Shown here piece by piece: positions 53,838-62,927 of a stretch of 64,000 nucleotides of DNA. The notes under the pieces are model-generated. The model was not told the origin of the DNA, ran no database searches, and saw only the letters and a list, made by a program, of their open reading frames with translations. Within the stretch, counting starts at the first letter, position 1. The number at the start of each line of letters is the position of its first letter. Both the position numbers and the translations under genes were made by a program. Source of the DNA: Spirosoma aureum (lineage in GTDB: Bacteria; Bacteroidota; Bacteroidia; Cytophagales; Spirosomataceae). The stretch lies in assembly GCF_011604685.1 (NCBI RefSeq), contig NZ_CP050063.1, positions 2,192,501 to 2,256,500 on the forward strand, given 5' to 3'.

Positions 53838-55322
53838 TTGAATCTACCCGCTGATCATATCCGCCTGTTGTTTGGCCTGAAAATGCGCCAAATGCGACTC
53901 GACAAGGGCTTGTCAGTCAGTGAACTGGCACAGCAGTCAGGTTTGTCTGTCTCTTATGTAACAGAAATCGAAAAGGGGCGAAAATACCCCAAGGCCGATA
54001 AGATTTCTGCCCTGGCCAATGCCATGCAGGTAGATTATGATGCACTTGTTTCATTGAAACTCAGTAAGAAGCTGGAGCCAATATCCGATCTATTGCGCTC
54101 CAAGTTCTTAACCGAAATTCCACTTGAACTCTTTGGGATCGATCCCTCAGATCTTCTCGAATTGCTGGCCGAGGCTCCGGCTAAAGTTAGTGCCATGATT
54201 CGCACGTTCATGGATATTGCCCTGAGCTACAACATGAGTGTCGAACGCCTGTATCTGACCATGTTACGGTCGTATCAGGAAATGCATGATAACTACTTTC
54301 CGGAAATTGAAACGGATGCCGAACGCTTCCTGAATGAATTTGCCCAGCAGGGTCAGCCTGTTGGCGAAGCGTTGCTGATAAACTTACTTAAGACACGTTA
54401 CGATATTCACATTGAGCAGTTTGACCCTCTCACGCAACCTGAACTAGTATCCCTGCGGTCGGTTTATCGGCCAGAGCATCGTCGATTGCACCTCAATGCA
54501 GCACTAACGGCCGAACAGCGGGCCTTTATTCTAGCACGGGAGGTTGGATTTCAGTATCTGGGTCTGAAGAACAGGCCTTATACTTACTCCTGGGTCGAAG
54601 CGGAGTCATTCGAGCAGATTCTGAATAACTATAAAGCATCTTATTTTGCCGGAGCTATCCTGATCCGGCGGGATGCACTGGTGGCAAAATTGACTGATTT
54701 ATTTGCTCGTGATACATGGAGCAACGAAGCCTTTTTGCAACTCATCACCGATTTTGGCTCTACTCCTGAGCGATTCTTCTATCGACTTAGCAACGTATTA
54801 CCCAGTCATTTCGGGATCGATCAATTATTTTTCTATCGCTTCAATCACATTGCAGGCCAGACAACATTCCAACTGACGAAGGAAATGCACCTGTCGCGGC
54901 AACAGGGGCCGCGCGGTATTGTCGATGAGCATTTTTGCCGCCGATGGATTGCCTGGACTATTCTGCAGGAGCTTCAATCGTTGCAGCAGAATAAAGAGTT
55001 TGACGGAACTCTATGTCGGGCGCAGCTGTCTGAATACGCCGATTCTGGACTTCAATACCTGATTATTTCGGTTGCCCATCCCTTTCAGCCGCAAACTCAG
55101 CAGAACATCAGTGTCTCGATGTGTTTTGCCGTGAACGATGCCCTGAAAAGCAAAATGAAGTTTATGAATTCCCCGTCCGGCGATTTACCGTTTCGCATCG
55201 TCAATGAAGCTTGTGAGCGTTGCGGTATTTTCGATTGTCGCGAGCGGGTAGCGGCCCCAACCGTGTTGCAGAAAAAACGCCAGTTTGCCGGAATGAAGAA
55301 GGCAATGGAGAAATTGCGATAG
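53838..55322 (+). CDS. XRE-family regulator with ScfR/RamB-like domain (ImmA/IrrE-type core)
   Basis: 494 residues. The start is TTG at 53838: an in-frame stop at 53820 blocks a longer frame, and an ATG at 53883 would cut the first helix of the DNA-binding domain. The XRE helix-turn-helix spans about 10-65 (LKMRQMRLDKGLSVSELAQQ, GLSVSYVTEIEKGRKYPKAD). The remaining part follows the DUF2083/ScfR layout, with a peptidase-like middle (RAFILAREVGFQYLGLKNR) and a C-terminal Cys cluster, Cys459, Cys462 and Cys467 in CERCGIFDCRERVAAP. RamB-type regulators of this kind control acetate/propionate and glyoxylate genes; aconitase lies 1 kb away. The effector is likely an acyl-CoA, inferred. Confidence 0.88.
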   Translation: MNLPADHIRLLFGLKMRQMRLDKGLSVSELAQQSGLSVSYVTEIEKGRKYPKADKISALANAMQVDYDALVSLKLSKKLEPISDLLRSKFLTEIPLELFGIDPSDLLELLAEAPAKVSAMIRTFMDIALSYNMSVERLYLTMLRSYQEMHDNYFPEIETDAERFLNEFAQQGQPVGEALLINLLKTRYDIHIEQFDPLTQPELVSLRSVYRPEHRRLHLNAALTAEQRAFILAREVGFQYLGLKNRPYTYSWVEAESFEQILNNYKASYFAGAILIRRDALVAKLTDLFARDTWSNEAFLQLITDFGSTPERFFYRLSNVLPSHFGIDQLFFYRFNHIAGQTTFQLTKEMHLSRQQGPRGIVDEHFCRRWIAWTILQELQSLQQNKEFDGTLCRAQLSEYADSGLQYLIISVAHPFQPQTQQNISVSMCFAVNDALKSKMKFMNSPSGDLPFRIVNEACERCGIFDCRERVAAPTVLQKKRQFAGMKKAMEKLR

Positions 55323-55361
55323 GAGCGTATTCATTACCTTCCCGGAATGCCGGTCATAAGC

Positions 55362-55410
55362 TGTAGTTGTCATTCCGGCGGTTAGCTATTACGCCAGAAT
55401 GACAACTACA
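55362..55410. terminator. Bidirectional hairpin terminator
   Basis: TGTAGTTGTCATTCCGGCG (55362-55380) pairs with 55392-55410 with one G-U-type mismatch, a 19-bp stem and 11-base loop. It lies between the regulator gene and the convergent barrel gene. Confidence 0.7.
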
Positions 55411-55436
55411 AGACCCGGTTGAAAGCGATCAGGCGA

Positions 55437-56048
55437 TTATTTTCCGCCAGGGATACCAATTTGTAAGCCGACATTAACGGTAAAAAACTTCGAGGTCTTG
55501 TCAAAGTTGACATTATTGAGTCCGCCTACATTCGCGTTTCCATCTTTGTTACCAAAGATTATGTTATAAGCGCCTTCGGCAAAAATACCCAGGTTGCCAA
55601 TGGCGAGTAATAGACCTATTTTCGGAGCAACGCCCCCATTCGTCGAATTAACTTTGCTGCTTTCCTGCCCATTAAACTTAATGGAACTCGCCACAGCATA
55701 GACGCCTACTTCTGCACCAATATAGGGACGTAAGAAACCATCGGTGAAATAATAGTCGACTAGTGCCGTAATTGGAATAATTCCCGCTGAGTACTCAAGA
55801 GTTTGACCTGCTGCACTAAACTTGCGGGATTCACCAAAGGCTTTGATGCCCAGTCCAATAGCAAAGTTAGACGTGGGGAAAATTTTGGCATTCAAACCGC
55901 CACCATAGAATGTTTCGGAGCCTTCAACATCCGAAGAGGCCGCAGAGCCATTAATGCCAACCGAAAATTGTGCAAGCGCCGAATTGGTAATCAGCACAAA
56001 CAAACATACACTAGTAAGAATGGCGAACGTAGATTGTAGCTTTTTCAT
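55437..56048 (-). CDS. Small outer-membrane beta-barrel protein
   Basis: 203 residues. Signal peptide (MKKLQSTFAILTSVCLFVLITNSALAQ). The mature part begins FSVGINGSAASSDVEGSETF and shows eight or so amphipathic strands (GGLNAKIFPTSNFAIGLGIK; LRPYIGAEVGVYAVASSIK; GLLLAIGNLGIFAEGAYNI), a common outer-membrane protein type in Bacteroidota. It ends TVNVGLQIGIPGGK, not in the usual aromatic residue. The function is unknown; 286 bp of AT-rich sequence separate it from the aconitase terminator. Confidence 0.8.
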   Translation of the reverse strand: MKKLQSTFAILTSVCLFVLITNSALAQFSVGINGSAASSDVEGSETFYGGGLNAKIFPTSNFAIGLGIKAFGESRKFSAAGQTLEYSAGIIPITALVDYYFTDGFLRPYIGAEVGVYAVASSIKFNGQESSKVNSTNGGVAPKIGLLLAIGNLGIFAEGAYNIIFGNKDGNANVGGLNNVNFDKTSKFFTVNVGLQIGIPGGK

Positions 56049-56255
56049 AAAGTATACTTGTTTAAGTAGGTTGCCGGTGAAACTGGATGTGCCAGATAGA
56101 ACGATGACAAATTCAACTAATGGTCGTGGAGATTAATCGAAAAACGCTTTAAGGTAATACGTGTTTTATTTTTATGGTTAAAATAACTTATAAACGAGAT
56201 AGTAGTTTACTAAAAGATTAGTACTAGTCTAATTTGATGGTAATTGTATATAAAA

Positions 56256-56305
56256 AAATCAACCCGGATAACTGCCTTGCTGGAAGCAGTTAACCGGGTT
56301 GATTT
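56256..56305 (-). terminator. Intrinsic terminator of aconitase
   Basis: Arms 56256-56275 and 56286-56305 form a 20-bp stem with one mismatch and a 10-base loop. On the minus strand the structure ends in TTTTTTT, 31 bases after the aconitase stop. Confidence 0.85.
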
Positions 56306-56335
56306 AGTATATAACAGACAAGCTGTCTGAGCTAT

Positions 56336-58603
56336 TTATGCACTCTGTTTCATCCGAATGATGTTCAGGGCAGCACCTGCCTTGAACCACTCGATCTGAC
56401 CTTCGTTGTAGGTATGGTTAACCATAAACTCGTCGGTTGTGCCATCTGCATGATGCAGAACGATTTCCAGCGGACGACCTGGTGCAAACTCGGTCAATCC
56501 TTCGATGTCGATCGTGTCGTCTTCCTGAATCTTGTCGTAATCGGCAGGATTAGCAAAGGTTAAGGCCAACATCCCCTGTTTTTTCAGGTTCGTTTCGTGA
56601 ATACGGGCGAAGGACCGTACCAGAATCGCCCGAACACCCAGGAAACGGGGCTCCATGGCTGCGTGCTCACGCGACGAACCTTCACCGTAGTTCTCGTCTC
56701 CTACCACAATAGAGCCAATACCAGCGGCTTTGTAAGCCCGTTGAACAGCCGGTACTTCACCATACTCACCCGTGAGTTGATTCTTCACGCTGTTGGTCTT
56801 CTCGTTATAGAAGTTAACCGCACCAATCAGCATATTATTCGAGATGTTGTCCAGATGACCACGGTATTTCAGCCAGGGACCCGCCATCGAAATATGGTCA
56901 GTCGTACACTTGCCTTTGGCTTTGATCAGCAATTTCAGGCCGGTCAGGTCGGTACCTTCCCAGGCGCTAAACGGAGCCAGCAATTGCAGACGATCGGAAG
57001 TTGGGCTAACGATGACCGAAACGCCTGAACCATCTTCTGCAGGAGCCTGATAACCGGCATCATCAACCGCATAGCCTTTGATAGGCTGCTCGATACCCTG
57101 CGGCTCGTCGAGCTTCACCTGCTCACCATCTTCATTGGTCAGCGTATCCGTCATTGGGTTAAACGTCAGGTCACCGGCGATAGCAAGAGCCGTCACAATT
57201 TCGGGCGAAGCCACGAAAGCGTGGGTGCTGGCGTTCCCATCGTTCCGCTTGGCGAAGTTCCGGTTGAACGACGTGATGATGGAGTTTTTACGGGTTGGAT
57301 CATCCATATGGCGCGCCCACTGCCCAATACAGGGTCCGCAGGCATTAGCCAATACCACACCACCGATTTCTTCGAATGTAGTGAGCAATCCATCGCGTTC
57401 AGCCGTGAATCGAACCAATTCTGAACCCGGGGTTACCGTAAATTCAGCTTTGGTTTTCAGGTGCTTGGCCGTTGCCTGAGCCGCTACCGACGCTGAGCGG
57501 GTCATGTCTTCGTAGCTGGAATTGGTGCAAGAACCAATCAGACCAACTTCAAGTTTAGCAGGCCAGTTATTTTCTTTCACCGCTTTGGCGAAGTTCGATA
57601 GTGGCCAGGCCAGATCAGGAGTGAACGGACCGTTGATGTGCGGTTCGAGCGTATTGAGATCAATCTCGATGAGTTGATCGAAGTACGATGCCGGATCAGC
57701 ATAGACTTCTTCATCTGAGCGAAGATTTGCTTTGACGGCATCGGCAGCTTCGGCGATGTCGGCCCGGTTGGTAGCCCGGAGGTAGTCCGCCATCTTCTCA
57801 TCGTAGGCAAAGATGGAGGTAGTAGCCCCTATCTCAGCACCCATGTTACAGATCGTGCCTTTACCCGTTGCCGACAGACTTTCTGCGCCTTCGCCGAAAT
57901 ATTCAACAATGCAGCCCGTACCACCTTTTACGGTCAGGATACCGGCAACCCGCAGAATAACGTCTTTGGCCGATGCCCAGCCACTGAGTTTGCCGGTCAG
58001 TTTTACGCCAATGAGTTTAGGCATTTTCAATTCCCAGGCCAGGCCAGCCATAACGTCGCAGGCATCGGCACCGCCAACGCCAATGGCAATCATGCCCAGG
58101 CCACCCGCGTTGGGTGTATGCGAGTCGGTACCGATCATCATACCGCCCGGAAAGGCGTAGTTTTCAATCACCACCTGGTGAATAATACCTGCGCCCGGTT
58201 TCCAGAAGCCGATTCCATATTTGTTAGAAATAGACGACAGGAAGTCGTAAACTTCTTTGTTCTTGCTCTTGGCGATGTCCAGATCCTGAACGGCCCCTAC
58301 CTCGGCCTGAATCAGGTGATCGCAGTGAACCGTTGACGGAACGGCTACCTGGGGGCGGCCAGCCTGCATAAACTGCAACAAAGCCATTTGAGCCGTTGCA
58401 TCCTGCATGGCTACCCGGTCGGGTGCAAAGTCCACATAAGCCTTACCCCGCTCAAACGCCTGAGTCGGAGTTCCGGCAAAGAGGTGACTGTATAAAACCT
58501 TCTCCGACAAGGTCAGCGGTTTGCCCACTGCCTGCCGGGCTGCTTCGACGCGTTCGCCGAGGTTAGCGTAAACGCGCTGAATCATGTCTAAATCAAAAGC
58601 CAT
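56336..58603 (-). CDS. acn: Aconitate hydratase
   Basis: 755 residues, the mitochondrial-type (AcnA-like) single-chain aconitase length. The [4Fe-4S] cluster Cys are Cys359 in [13 protein letters not shown] and Cys422/Cys425 in [11 protein letters not shown]. The [11 protein letters not shown] block and the C-terminal swivel-domain [20 protein letters not shown] are intact. It interconverts citrate and isocitrate in the TCA cycle and, when isocitrate lyase is used, feeds the glyoxylate bypass. Its upstream region shows no clean consensus promoter. A RamB/ScfR-type regulator lies close by, consistent with acetate control. Confidence 0.97.
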   Translation of the reverse strand: MAFDLDMIQRVYANLGERVEAARQAVGKPLTLSEKVLYSHLFAGTPTQAFERGKAYVDFAPDRVAMQDATAQMALLQFMQAGRPQVAVPSTVHCDHLIQAEVGAVQDLDIAKSKNKEVYDFLSSISNKYGIGFWKPGAGIIHQVVIENYAFPGGMMIGTDSHTPNAGGLGMIAIGVGGADACDVMAGLAWELKMPKLIGVKLTGKLSGWASAKDVILRVAGILTVKGGTGCIVEYFGEGAESLSATGKGTICNMGAEIGATTSIFAYDEKMADYLRATNRADIAEAADAVKANLRSDEEVYADPASYFDQLIEIDLNTLEPHINGPFTPDLAWPLSNFAKAVKENNWPAKLEVGLIGSCTNSSYEDMTRSASVAAQATAKHLKTKAEFTVTPGSELVRFTAERDGLLTTFEEIGGVVLANACGPCIGQWARHMDDPTRKNSIITSFNRNFAKRNDGNASTHAFVASPEIVTALAIAGDLTFNPMTDTLTNEDGEQVKLDEPQGIEQPIKGYAVDDAGYQAPAEDGSGVSVIVSPTSDRLQLLAPFSAWEGTDLTGLKLLIKAKGKCTTDHISMAGPWLKYRGHLDNISNNMLIGAVNFYNEKTNSVKNQLTGEYGEVPAVQRAYKAAGIGSIVVGDENYGEGSSREHAAMEPRFLGVRAILVRSFARIHETNLKKQGMLALTFANPADYDKIQEDDTIDIEGLTEFAPGRPLEIVLHHADGTTDEFMVNHTYNEGQIEWFKAGAALNIIRMKQSA

Positions 58604-58860
58604 AGCAAATAGGATAACGGGGTTACTGAAAGGTATACTCTATAGAGAGAACCAATGAAATCGCAAAATGGATTCCGGTTCGCGGGTCAAAATTAGAAGA
58701 TTCTGCCGCGTTTTGGAAATAATCTGACAATGAGTCGCTAGAGATCTTATGAGCAGGTAAACAGTTCGACCGTTTCCTCGGTTTGATGTATGCTTAGCAA
58801 TAAACCGATTGTTTCACCATTCTACCTGTAAGTACTGCGTACTTTTTGGGTAATTCAATC

Positions 58861-58868
58861 TATTTTTG
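58861..58868 (+). promoter_or_regulatory. Possible -7 element of the CHRD gene promoter
   Basis: TATTTTTG is an exact TAnnTTTG match 31 bases before the start codon. No clean -33 element is at the usual distance (TTTG is 12 bases away), so this is tentative. 58604-58860 otherwise shows no gene. Confidence 0.35.
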
Positions 58869-58899
58869 AACCCAGTTGTACACATAGACGCCTATTTTT

Positions 58900-59373
58900 A
58901 TGAACAAGAAAAGTGCAATCCTGTCTGTTGCGGCCTTATTGGCCCTTGGAACGACGTTTATGTCGTGTAAAGACGAAGAGAATCCGACAACCACTGTACC
59001 CACGCCAACAACCACACGTCTGGTGGCGACGTTAAATGGGGCTGGTGAAAAACCGACGTCGACAACGTCGACGGCTACAGGCAACTTTGTTGGCGATTTG
59101 AATACAACGACGCGGGTACTTAGCTATACGCTTACTTATACTGGGCCATTTTCATCAACACTGACGGGGGGGCATTTGCACCGCATTAATAAAGCAGATG
59201 GCACTGGACCTGTCGAGATTCCGTTTTCAAGCCTTACTTCGCCAATTAGTGGTACGACGACACTGACGACCGCAACGCGGGTCGATAGTTTGCTGAACGG
59301 ATTTTATTACGCCAATTTACACACGACTCTCTATCCGGCTGGTGAGATTCGCGGAGATATCAAGAAACAGTAA
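58900..59373 (+). CDS. CHRD domain lipoprotein
   Basis: 157 residues. Signal with lipidated Cys23 (MNKKSAILSVAALLALGTTFMSC). A single CHRD domain spans about 43-155: RLVATLNGAGEKPTS, GNFVGDLNTTTRVLSYTLTY, GGHLHRINKADGTGPV, NGFYYANLHTTLYPAGEIRG. CHRD is a beta-sandwich named for the chordin repeat; the bacterial function is unknown. The last 56 coding bases of one block are identical to the second CHRD of the next gene, indicating recent duplication or conversion. Confidence 0.9.
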   Translation: MNKKSAILSVAALLALGTTFMSCKDEENPTTTVPTPTTTRLVATLNGAGEKPTSTTSTATGNFVGDLNTTTRVLSYTLTYTGPFSSTLTGGHLHRINKADGTGPVEIPFSSLTSPISGTTTLTTATRVDSLLNGFYYANLHTTLYPAGEIRGDIKKQ

Positions 59374-59388
59374 ATAGTGCTATATTGT

Positions 59389-59433
59389 AATGAAAGAGGG
59401 GCAGTCTCAAGATGAGGCTGCCCCTCTTTCATT
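59389..59433 (+). terminator. Terminator after the CHRD gene
   Basis: A 16-bp perfect stem (59389-59404 with 59418-59433) and 13-base loop, followed by A-rich sequence on the plus strand. It lies 16 bases after the stop; the T-run is on the minus strand only, so it may be bidirectional or serve mainly for mRNA stability. Confidence 0.65.
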
Positions 59434-59668
59434 AAAGAGAAAAAAATAAAGATAACGTACAGGAAATCAATAGTTTCTTGGAATCTAATTATACCTTTAA
59501 GCACGTATATGCAAGTAAAACAACGTGTACGGGGTCAGTATCGTGATAAAGCCATTTTTTCTGAACAATTGTTGTCAACAACGTATTTTGCCATAGGTTT
59601 AAAAAGCCTTACTCGTTTATTCTGTTCGTATCAATACAAGATTTCGCTAACTCTTAACTTCTCAATTA

Positions 59669-60475
59669 ATGAAAATGACAAAGAACTCTACCTTTCTGTT
59701 AGTGGCTGTTTTCATGGCACTAAGCGCTTTCCTGATGAATTGCAATGATCACCAGGGGTTTCCTCCCGATGCAAAAATTCGATTGGTGTCAACCTTAAGT
59801 GGAGCTGGAGAGAAACCAATTCCTGTTGCATCGGCGGGTACAGGTTCGTTTGTTGGTGTAATTGATCGTGCTACCCGCGTATTGAGCTATACGGTCACCT
59901 ATTCAGGGCTAAGTCCCGTAGCGGGTCACCTCCACCGAATCAATTCGGCCAATGGCACCGGGCCAGTCGAAATTCCGTTTGCGAGCCTGACCTCCCCGAT
60001 TATAGGCACAACGACACTGACAACGGCAACGCGGGTCGATAGTTTAATTAATGGATTTTACTATGCCAATCTACACACGCCTGCCTTTCCGGCGGGCGAA
60101 ATTCGGGGGAATGTCCGTGTTGATGGCCCAATTAAACTAACGGCAGCTTTGAGCGGAGCTGCCGAAAAGCCCATACCGGTAGCTTCAGCAGCTACCGGTG
60201 CGTTTGTTGGCGTGGTCGATCCATCGACACGTGTATTGAGCTACACAGTCACCTATTCGGGGTTAAGTCCCGTGGCGGGGCACCTCCATCGAGTCAATGC
60301 GGCTAATGGTACCGGGCCAGTCGAAATTCCATTTTTGAGTTTGACCTCTCCAATTATAGGTACGACTACACTGACGACCGCAACGCGGGTCGATAGTTTG
60401 CTGAACGGATTTTATTACGCCAACCTACACACCGCTGTTTTTCCAGCGGGCGAAATTCGGGGTGATATTAAGTAG
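59669..60475 (+). CDS. Lipoprotein with two CHRD domains
   Basis: 268 residues. Signal with lipidated Cys25 (MKMTKNSTFLLVAVFMALSAFLMNCN). Two CHRD domains span about residues 38-147 and 154-268. They share LSGAGEKPIPVASAGTG/LSGAAEKPIPVASAATG and the HLHR.N.ANGTGPVEIPF block. The second domain is closer in DNA to the neighbouring single-domain gene than the first is, which fits tandem duplication plus conversion. The unknown envelope role is as for its neighbour; 294 bp separate it from that gene. An ATG two codons further in is also possible. Confidence 0.88.
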   Translation: MKMTKNSTFLLVAVFMALSAFLMNCNDHQGFPPDAKIRLVSTLSGAGEKPIPVASAGTGSFVGVIDRATRVLSYTVTYSGLSPVAGHLHRINSANGTGPVEIPFASLTSPIIGTTTLTTATRVDSLINGFYYANLHTPAFPAGEIRGNVRVDGPIKLTAALSGAAEKPIPVASAATGAFVGVVDPSTRVLSYTVTYSGLSPVAGHLHRVNAANGTGPVEIPFLSLTSPIIGTTTLTTATRVDSLLNGFYYANLHTAVFPAGEIRGDIK

Positions 60476-60496
60476 CAGTAGGTTTTACGGAATATG

Positions 60497-60572
60497 GGCC
60501 TATCGCTGAGAAGCGTGCCACGGTTATTAGCAACAACATCAGTAACCGTGGCACGCTTCTCAGCGATAGGCC
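60497..60572. repeat. Large perfect palindrome (family A) after the CHRD gene
   Basis: Arms 60497-60526 and 60543-60572 form a perfect 30-bp inverted repeat with a 16-base loop. The right arm holds GTGGCACG-N7-GCGA (60548-60566), the same layout as in the palindrome at 39561-39643. It sits between convergent stops, so it also acts as a terminator. Confidence 0.85.
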
Positions 60573-60594
60573 TGTATGAACCATCCATTCTACA

Positions 60595-62031
60595 TTACCC
60601 GTTATTATTTCGTCTTCCCTCCAGTATCCGGTAAAAGGAACGACTGCGGATTTCGTCTATTGTCAAGCCCGTTACCAGCGCTTCCTCTTCTGATATTGCT
60701 CCGCAGTTCATCGCTTTCAGGAAGAAATTGAGTAAGCCCTGTCCGGTGGCTGCATCATCGAAAATGTCTTTTGTCAGCGTCGAAATGGCCGCCCGCTCTA
60801 CAAACGTTTTCAGCCGGAATACAGCGTCTTCGTAACTGCTCAGGAAAAAATTATACGTAGCGGCATACCGCATTGGCAACTGAGCCGGATTCAGGTCCCA
60901 ACCCTGATAAAACCCATTGATCAGTGAATGCATGGTGTGGTTGTACCCAATTTTCCACGCATTATGAACGGCTGTACGATTTTCGGCCAATTGCTCGAAT
61001 GTCAGGTCGTCGCCCCGGTGTGGGCCGATGGGCATCACATTGGTGGCACCATCGGACAGAAAAATACCGGTGCCGCCCAGCGCGACTTTTGTTACGTGGT
61101 GAGCAAAGTCGCAAACGGGATGATCCATTGTCTGGTATTTGGCCGTAATACCACAGGACGCTGTATAGTCGTATGTGCCAAAATGAGCGGCAATACACCG
61201 GCCTTCGCTGGCTTTGATAATGCGCATTAGTGGATTGCGACCTTCGTCGTCCATAACAATCTGCGTAGCCTCCACCATTGTTTCCATTTTCAGGGTGTTG
61301 GGGGCGAGATTGTTCTCCTTCTCTAAAATTTCAAACAAACGCACCATCGTGATTACCTGTTCGGGTATGGTCACTTTAGGGAGCATCACGACGAAATTAT
61401 CGGGCAATACACCGCCGGTTTTTTCGAGCAGCGTCGACAGGAAAATATCTAACGTACGAACCCCGCGAAACTTTAAATCTTCGGTAAACGGTTTGATGCG
61501 AATGCCTATGAACGGCGACAGCGTTTTATTTTTCATGCCCTCCGCTACTTCAAGAGCGGCCTGAACGGCCGTTGCATCTTCTTCGTCGTCGGGGCGATTG
61601 CCAAAGCCATCTTCAAAGTCAATCCGAAAATCCTCCACGGCTTCTGTCTGGAGTTTCTGGACAATTTTGTTGTAAACAGAATAGGCTAGCCAGGCCGATT
61701 CTTGTCTGCGTTCGGCTTCCGACAGGCTGTCTAAACGATCGGTCAGATCGGCAATGTCTTTTCGTAAGTGTGGCAAACGGTCATACCCATCCAGTTGAAG
61801 CACATTCGCCAGTACAACGAAATTGGGTGAGTAGGTTTGCAGATTTTTCAACGCGATTTCGCCCATTCGGATGCAGGTGTCCGACTTAAACAGATTGGCT
61901 CCACCGTAGACCGTATGAACGGGCTGCCGGTCGGGTTTGTCGCCGGGATACGTTGCCTGAAACGCCAGATTGGCCGGTTTTAGGCTATCAAGTAGTCGGT
62001 TTTTGTCGCTTTCCTGAATCGATAACTTCAT
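60595..62031 (-). CDS. DUF6986 (CitE/HpcH aldolase-like) protein in the purine operon
   Basis: 478 residues from ATG 62031; an in-frame ATG at 62070 is less likely. The CitE/HpcH-type phosphoenolpyruvate-mutase fold shows its metal site: DFRIDFEDGF at 134-143 (Asp138, Glu140, Asp141), Glu250 in LKMETMVEATQI and Asp288 in AHFGTYDYTAS, with GI and HPV later in the segment. It is the last gene of the uraH-uraD-allE-allC operon. CitE-superfamily enzymes include malyl-CoA lyases, malate synthases and 2-keto acid aldolases, which use glyoxylate or pyruvate. A glyoxylate-condensing role after purine breakdown is a hypothesis. Confidence 0.82.
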   Translation of the reverse strand: MKLSIQESDKNRLLDSLKPANLAFQATYPGDKPDRQPVHTVYGGANLFKSDTCIRMGEIALKNLQTYSPNFVVLANVLQLDGYDRLPHLRKDIADLTDRLDSLSEAERRQESAWLAYSVYNKIVQKLQTEAVEDFRIDFEDGFGNRPDDEEDATAVQAALEVAEGMKNKTLSPFIGIRIKPFTEDLKFRGVRTLDIFLSTLLEKTGGVLPDNFVVMLPKVTIPEQVITMVRLFEILEKENNLAPNTLKMETMVEATQIVMDDEGRNPLMRIIKASEGRCIAAHFGTYDYTASCGITAKYQTMDHPVCDFAHHVTKVALGGTGIFLSDGATNVMPIGPHRGDDLTFEQLAENRTAVHNAWKIGYNHTMHSLINGFYQGWDLNPAQLPMRYAATYNFFLSSYEDAVFRLKTFVERAAISTLTKDIFDDAATGQGLLNFFLKAMNCGAISEEEALVTGLTIDEIRSRSFYRILEGRRNNNG

Positions 62032-62088
62032 AATAATATGTTTTTTTCGGACATGGCGTCGTGTAGGCATAATCTTAATGGTTCACGA

Positions 62089-62424
62089 TCAGGAACCGCG
62101 ATAGGTAGAATAGCCAAACGGATTCAGTAATAAGGGAACATGGTAATGCTCGCCCGTAATGAGCTGGAACGCAATCTCGACATACGGATAAAACGTTGGT
62201 GTGTCAAGCATATCGAAATAAGCACCGGTTTCAAACCGCAGCTTATAAGTCCCGGTTGGTAAGACGGTTTCGTTAGGCAACAAATCACTGATCCGCCCGT
62301 CTGAATTGGTGATTCCGCGGGCAATTTCTGTCCATTCCCGTTGCTGCTGATACAACACTACGCTAACAGCTACCGCTGGTTTTCCTTGCGTTGTATCAAG
62401 AATATGCGTGGTTAGTTGGCTCAT
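62089..62424 (-). CDS. uraH: 5-hydroxyisourate hydrolase (transthyretin-like)
   Basis: 111 residues, the full transthyretin-like length. Catalytic residues His7 (SQLTTHILDT), Arg44 (SDGRISDLL) and His93/His95 (EHYHVPLLLNPFGYSTYRGS) are all present, and the C-terminal YRGS is the family hallmark. It hydrolyses 5-hydroxyisourate to 2-oxo-4-hydroxy-4-carboxy-5-ureidoimidazoline. The start overlaps the uraD stop as ATGA, so translation is coupled. Confidence 0.97.
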   Translation of the reverse strand: MSQLTTHILDTTQGKPAVAVSVVLYQQQREWTEIARGITNSDGRISDLLPNETVLPTGTYKLRFETGAYFDMLDTPTFYPYVEIAFQLITGEHYHVPLLLNPFGYSTYRGS

Positions 62425-62927
62425 GATACCAGAAGTTTTTCAAGACGGATTTTGGTAATTTTATTCTGCTCCTGCATCGCAATCAGGATTTCATCTTCGG
62501 GCGAATTGGGTAGTCTGGAATTTAGAATTTCCAGCATTTCATCGGCCGATTTGCCGGTAGCGCAGACGATAAAAATATAACCGAATTTAGCTTCGTATAG
62601 CCGATTTCCTTCCGATAAATCCTCTAAAACCTGTTGTGATGCAGTTGACACTCCCGATTGCTCACCGGAAGCCCAGGCGCTTGTATTAGCAAACTTTTCC
62701 CGGAGCGAATTGATGTCGCCAATTTTCGGATGATGGTCAAATGCTTCCCGCCAGTCGCTTTCGTTCAGGGAAAACCAGCTGATTTCAGCCTGTTCGAACA
62801 GGCTGTCTTTGCTCTCGACCGGAAAGATTCTGGCCATTTCGTTCACCCAGACCATTGATCCACAACACGTAACCAGGGCTTCTTTTAACTGGTTAACCGG
62901 CAACTGATTTAATTCGGGCAGGCTCAT
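62421..62927 (-). CDS. uraD: OHCU decarboxylase
   Basis: 168 residues from ATG 62927; earlier in-frame starts lie inside the preceding allE gene. The HHPKIGD motif at 65-71 (catalytic His66 or its neighbour), WFSLNESDWREAF just before it, and the downstream RLYEAKFGYIFIVCATG segment are characteristic. It decarboxylates OHCU to (S)-allantoin, next step after UraH. The start overlaps the allE stop as ATGA. Confidence 0.95.
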   Translation of the reverse strand: MSLPELNQLPVNQLKEALVTCCGSMVWVNEMARIFPVESKDSLFEQAEISWFSLNESDWREAFDHHPKIGDINSLREKFANTSAWASGEQSGVSTASQQVLEDLSEGNRLYEAKFGYIFIVCATGKSADEMLEILNSRLPNSPEDEILIAMQEQNKITKIRLEKLLVS

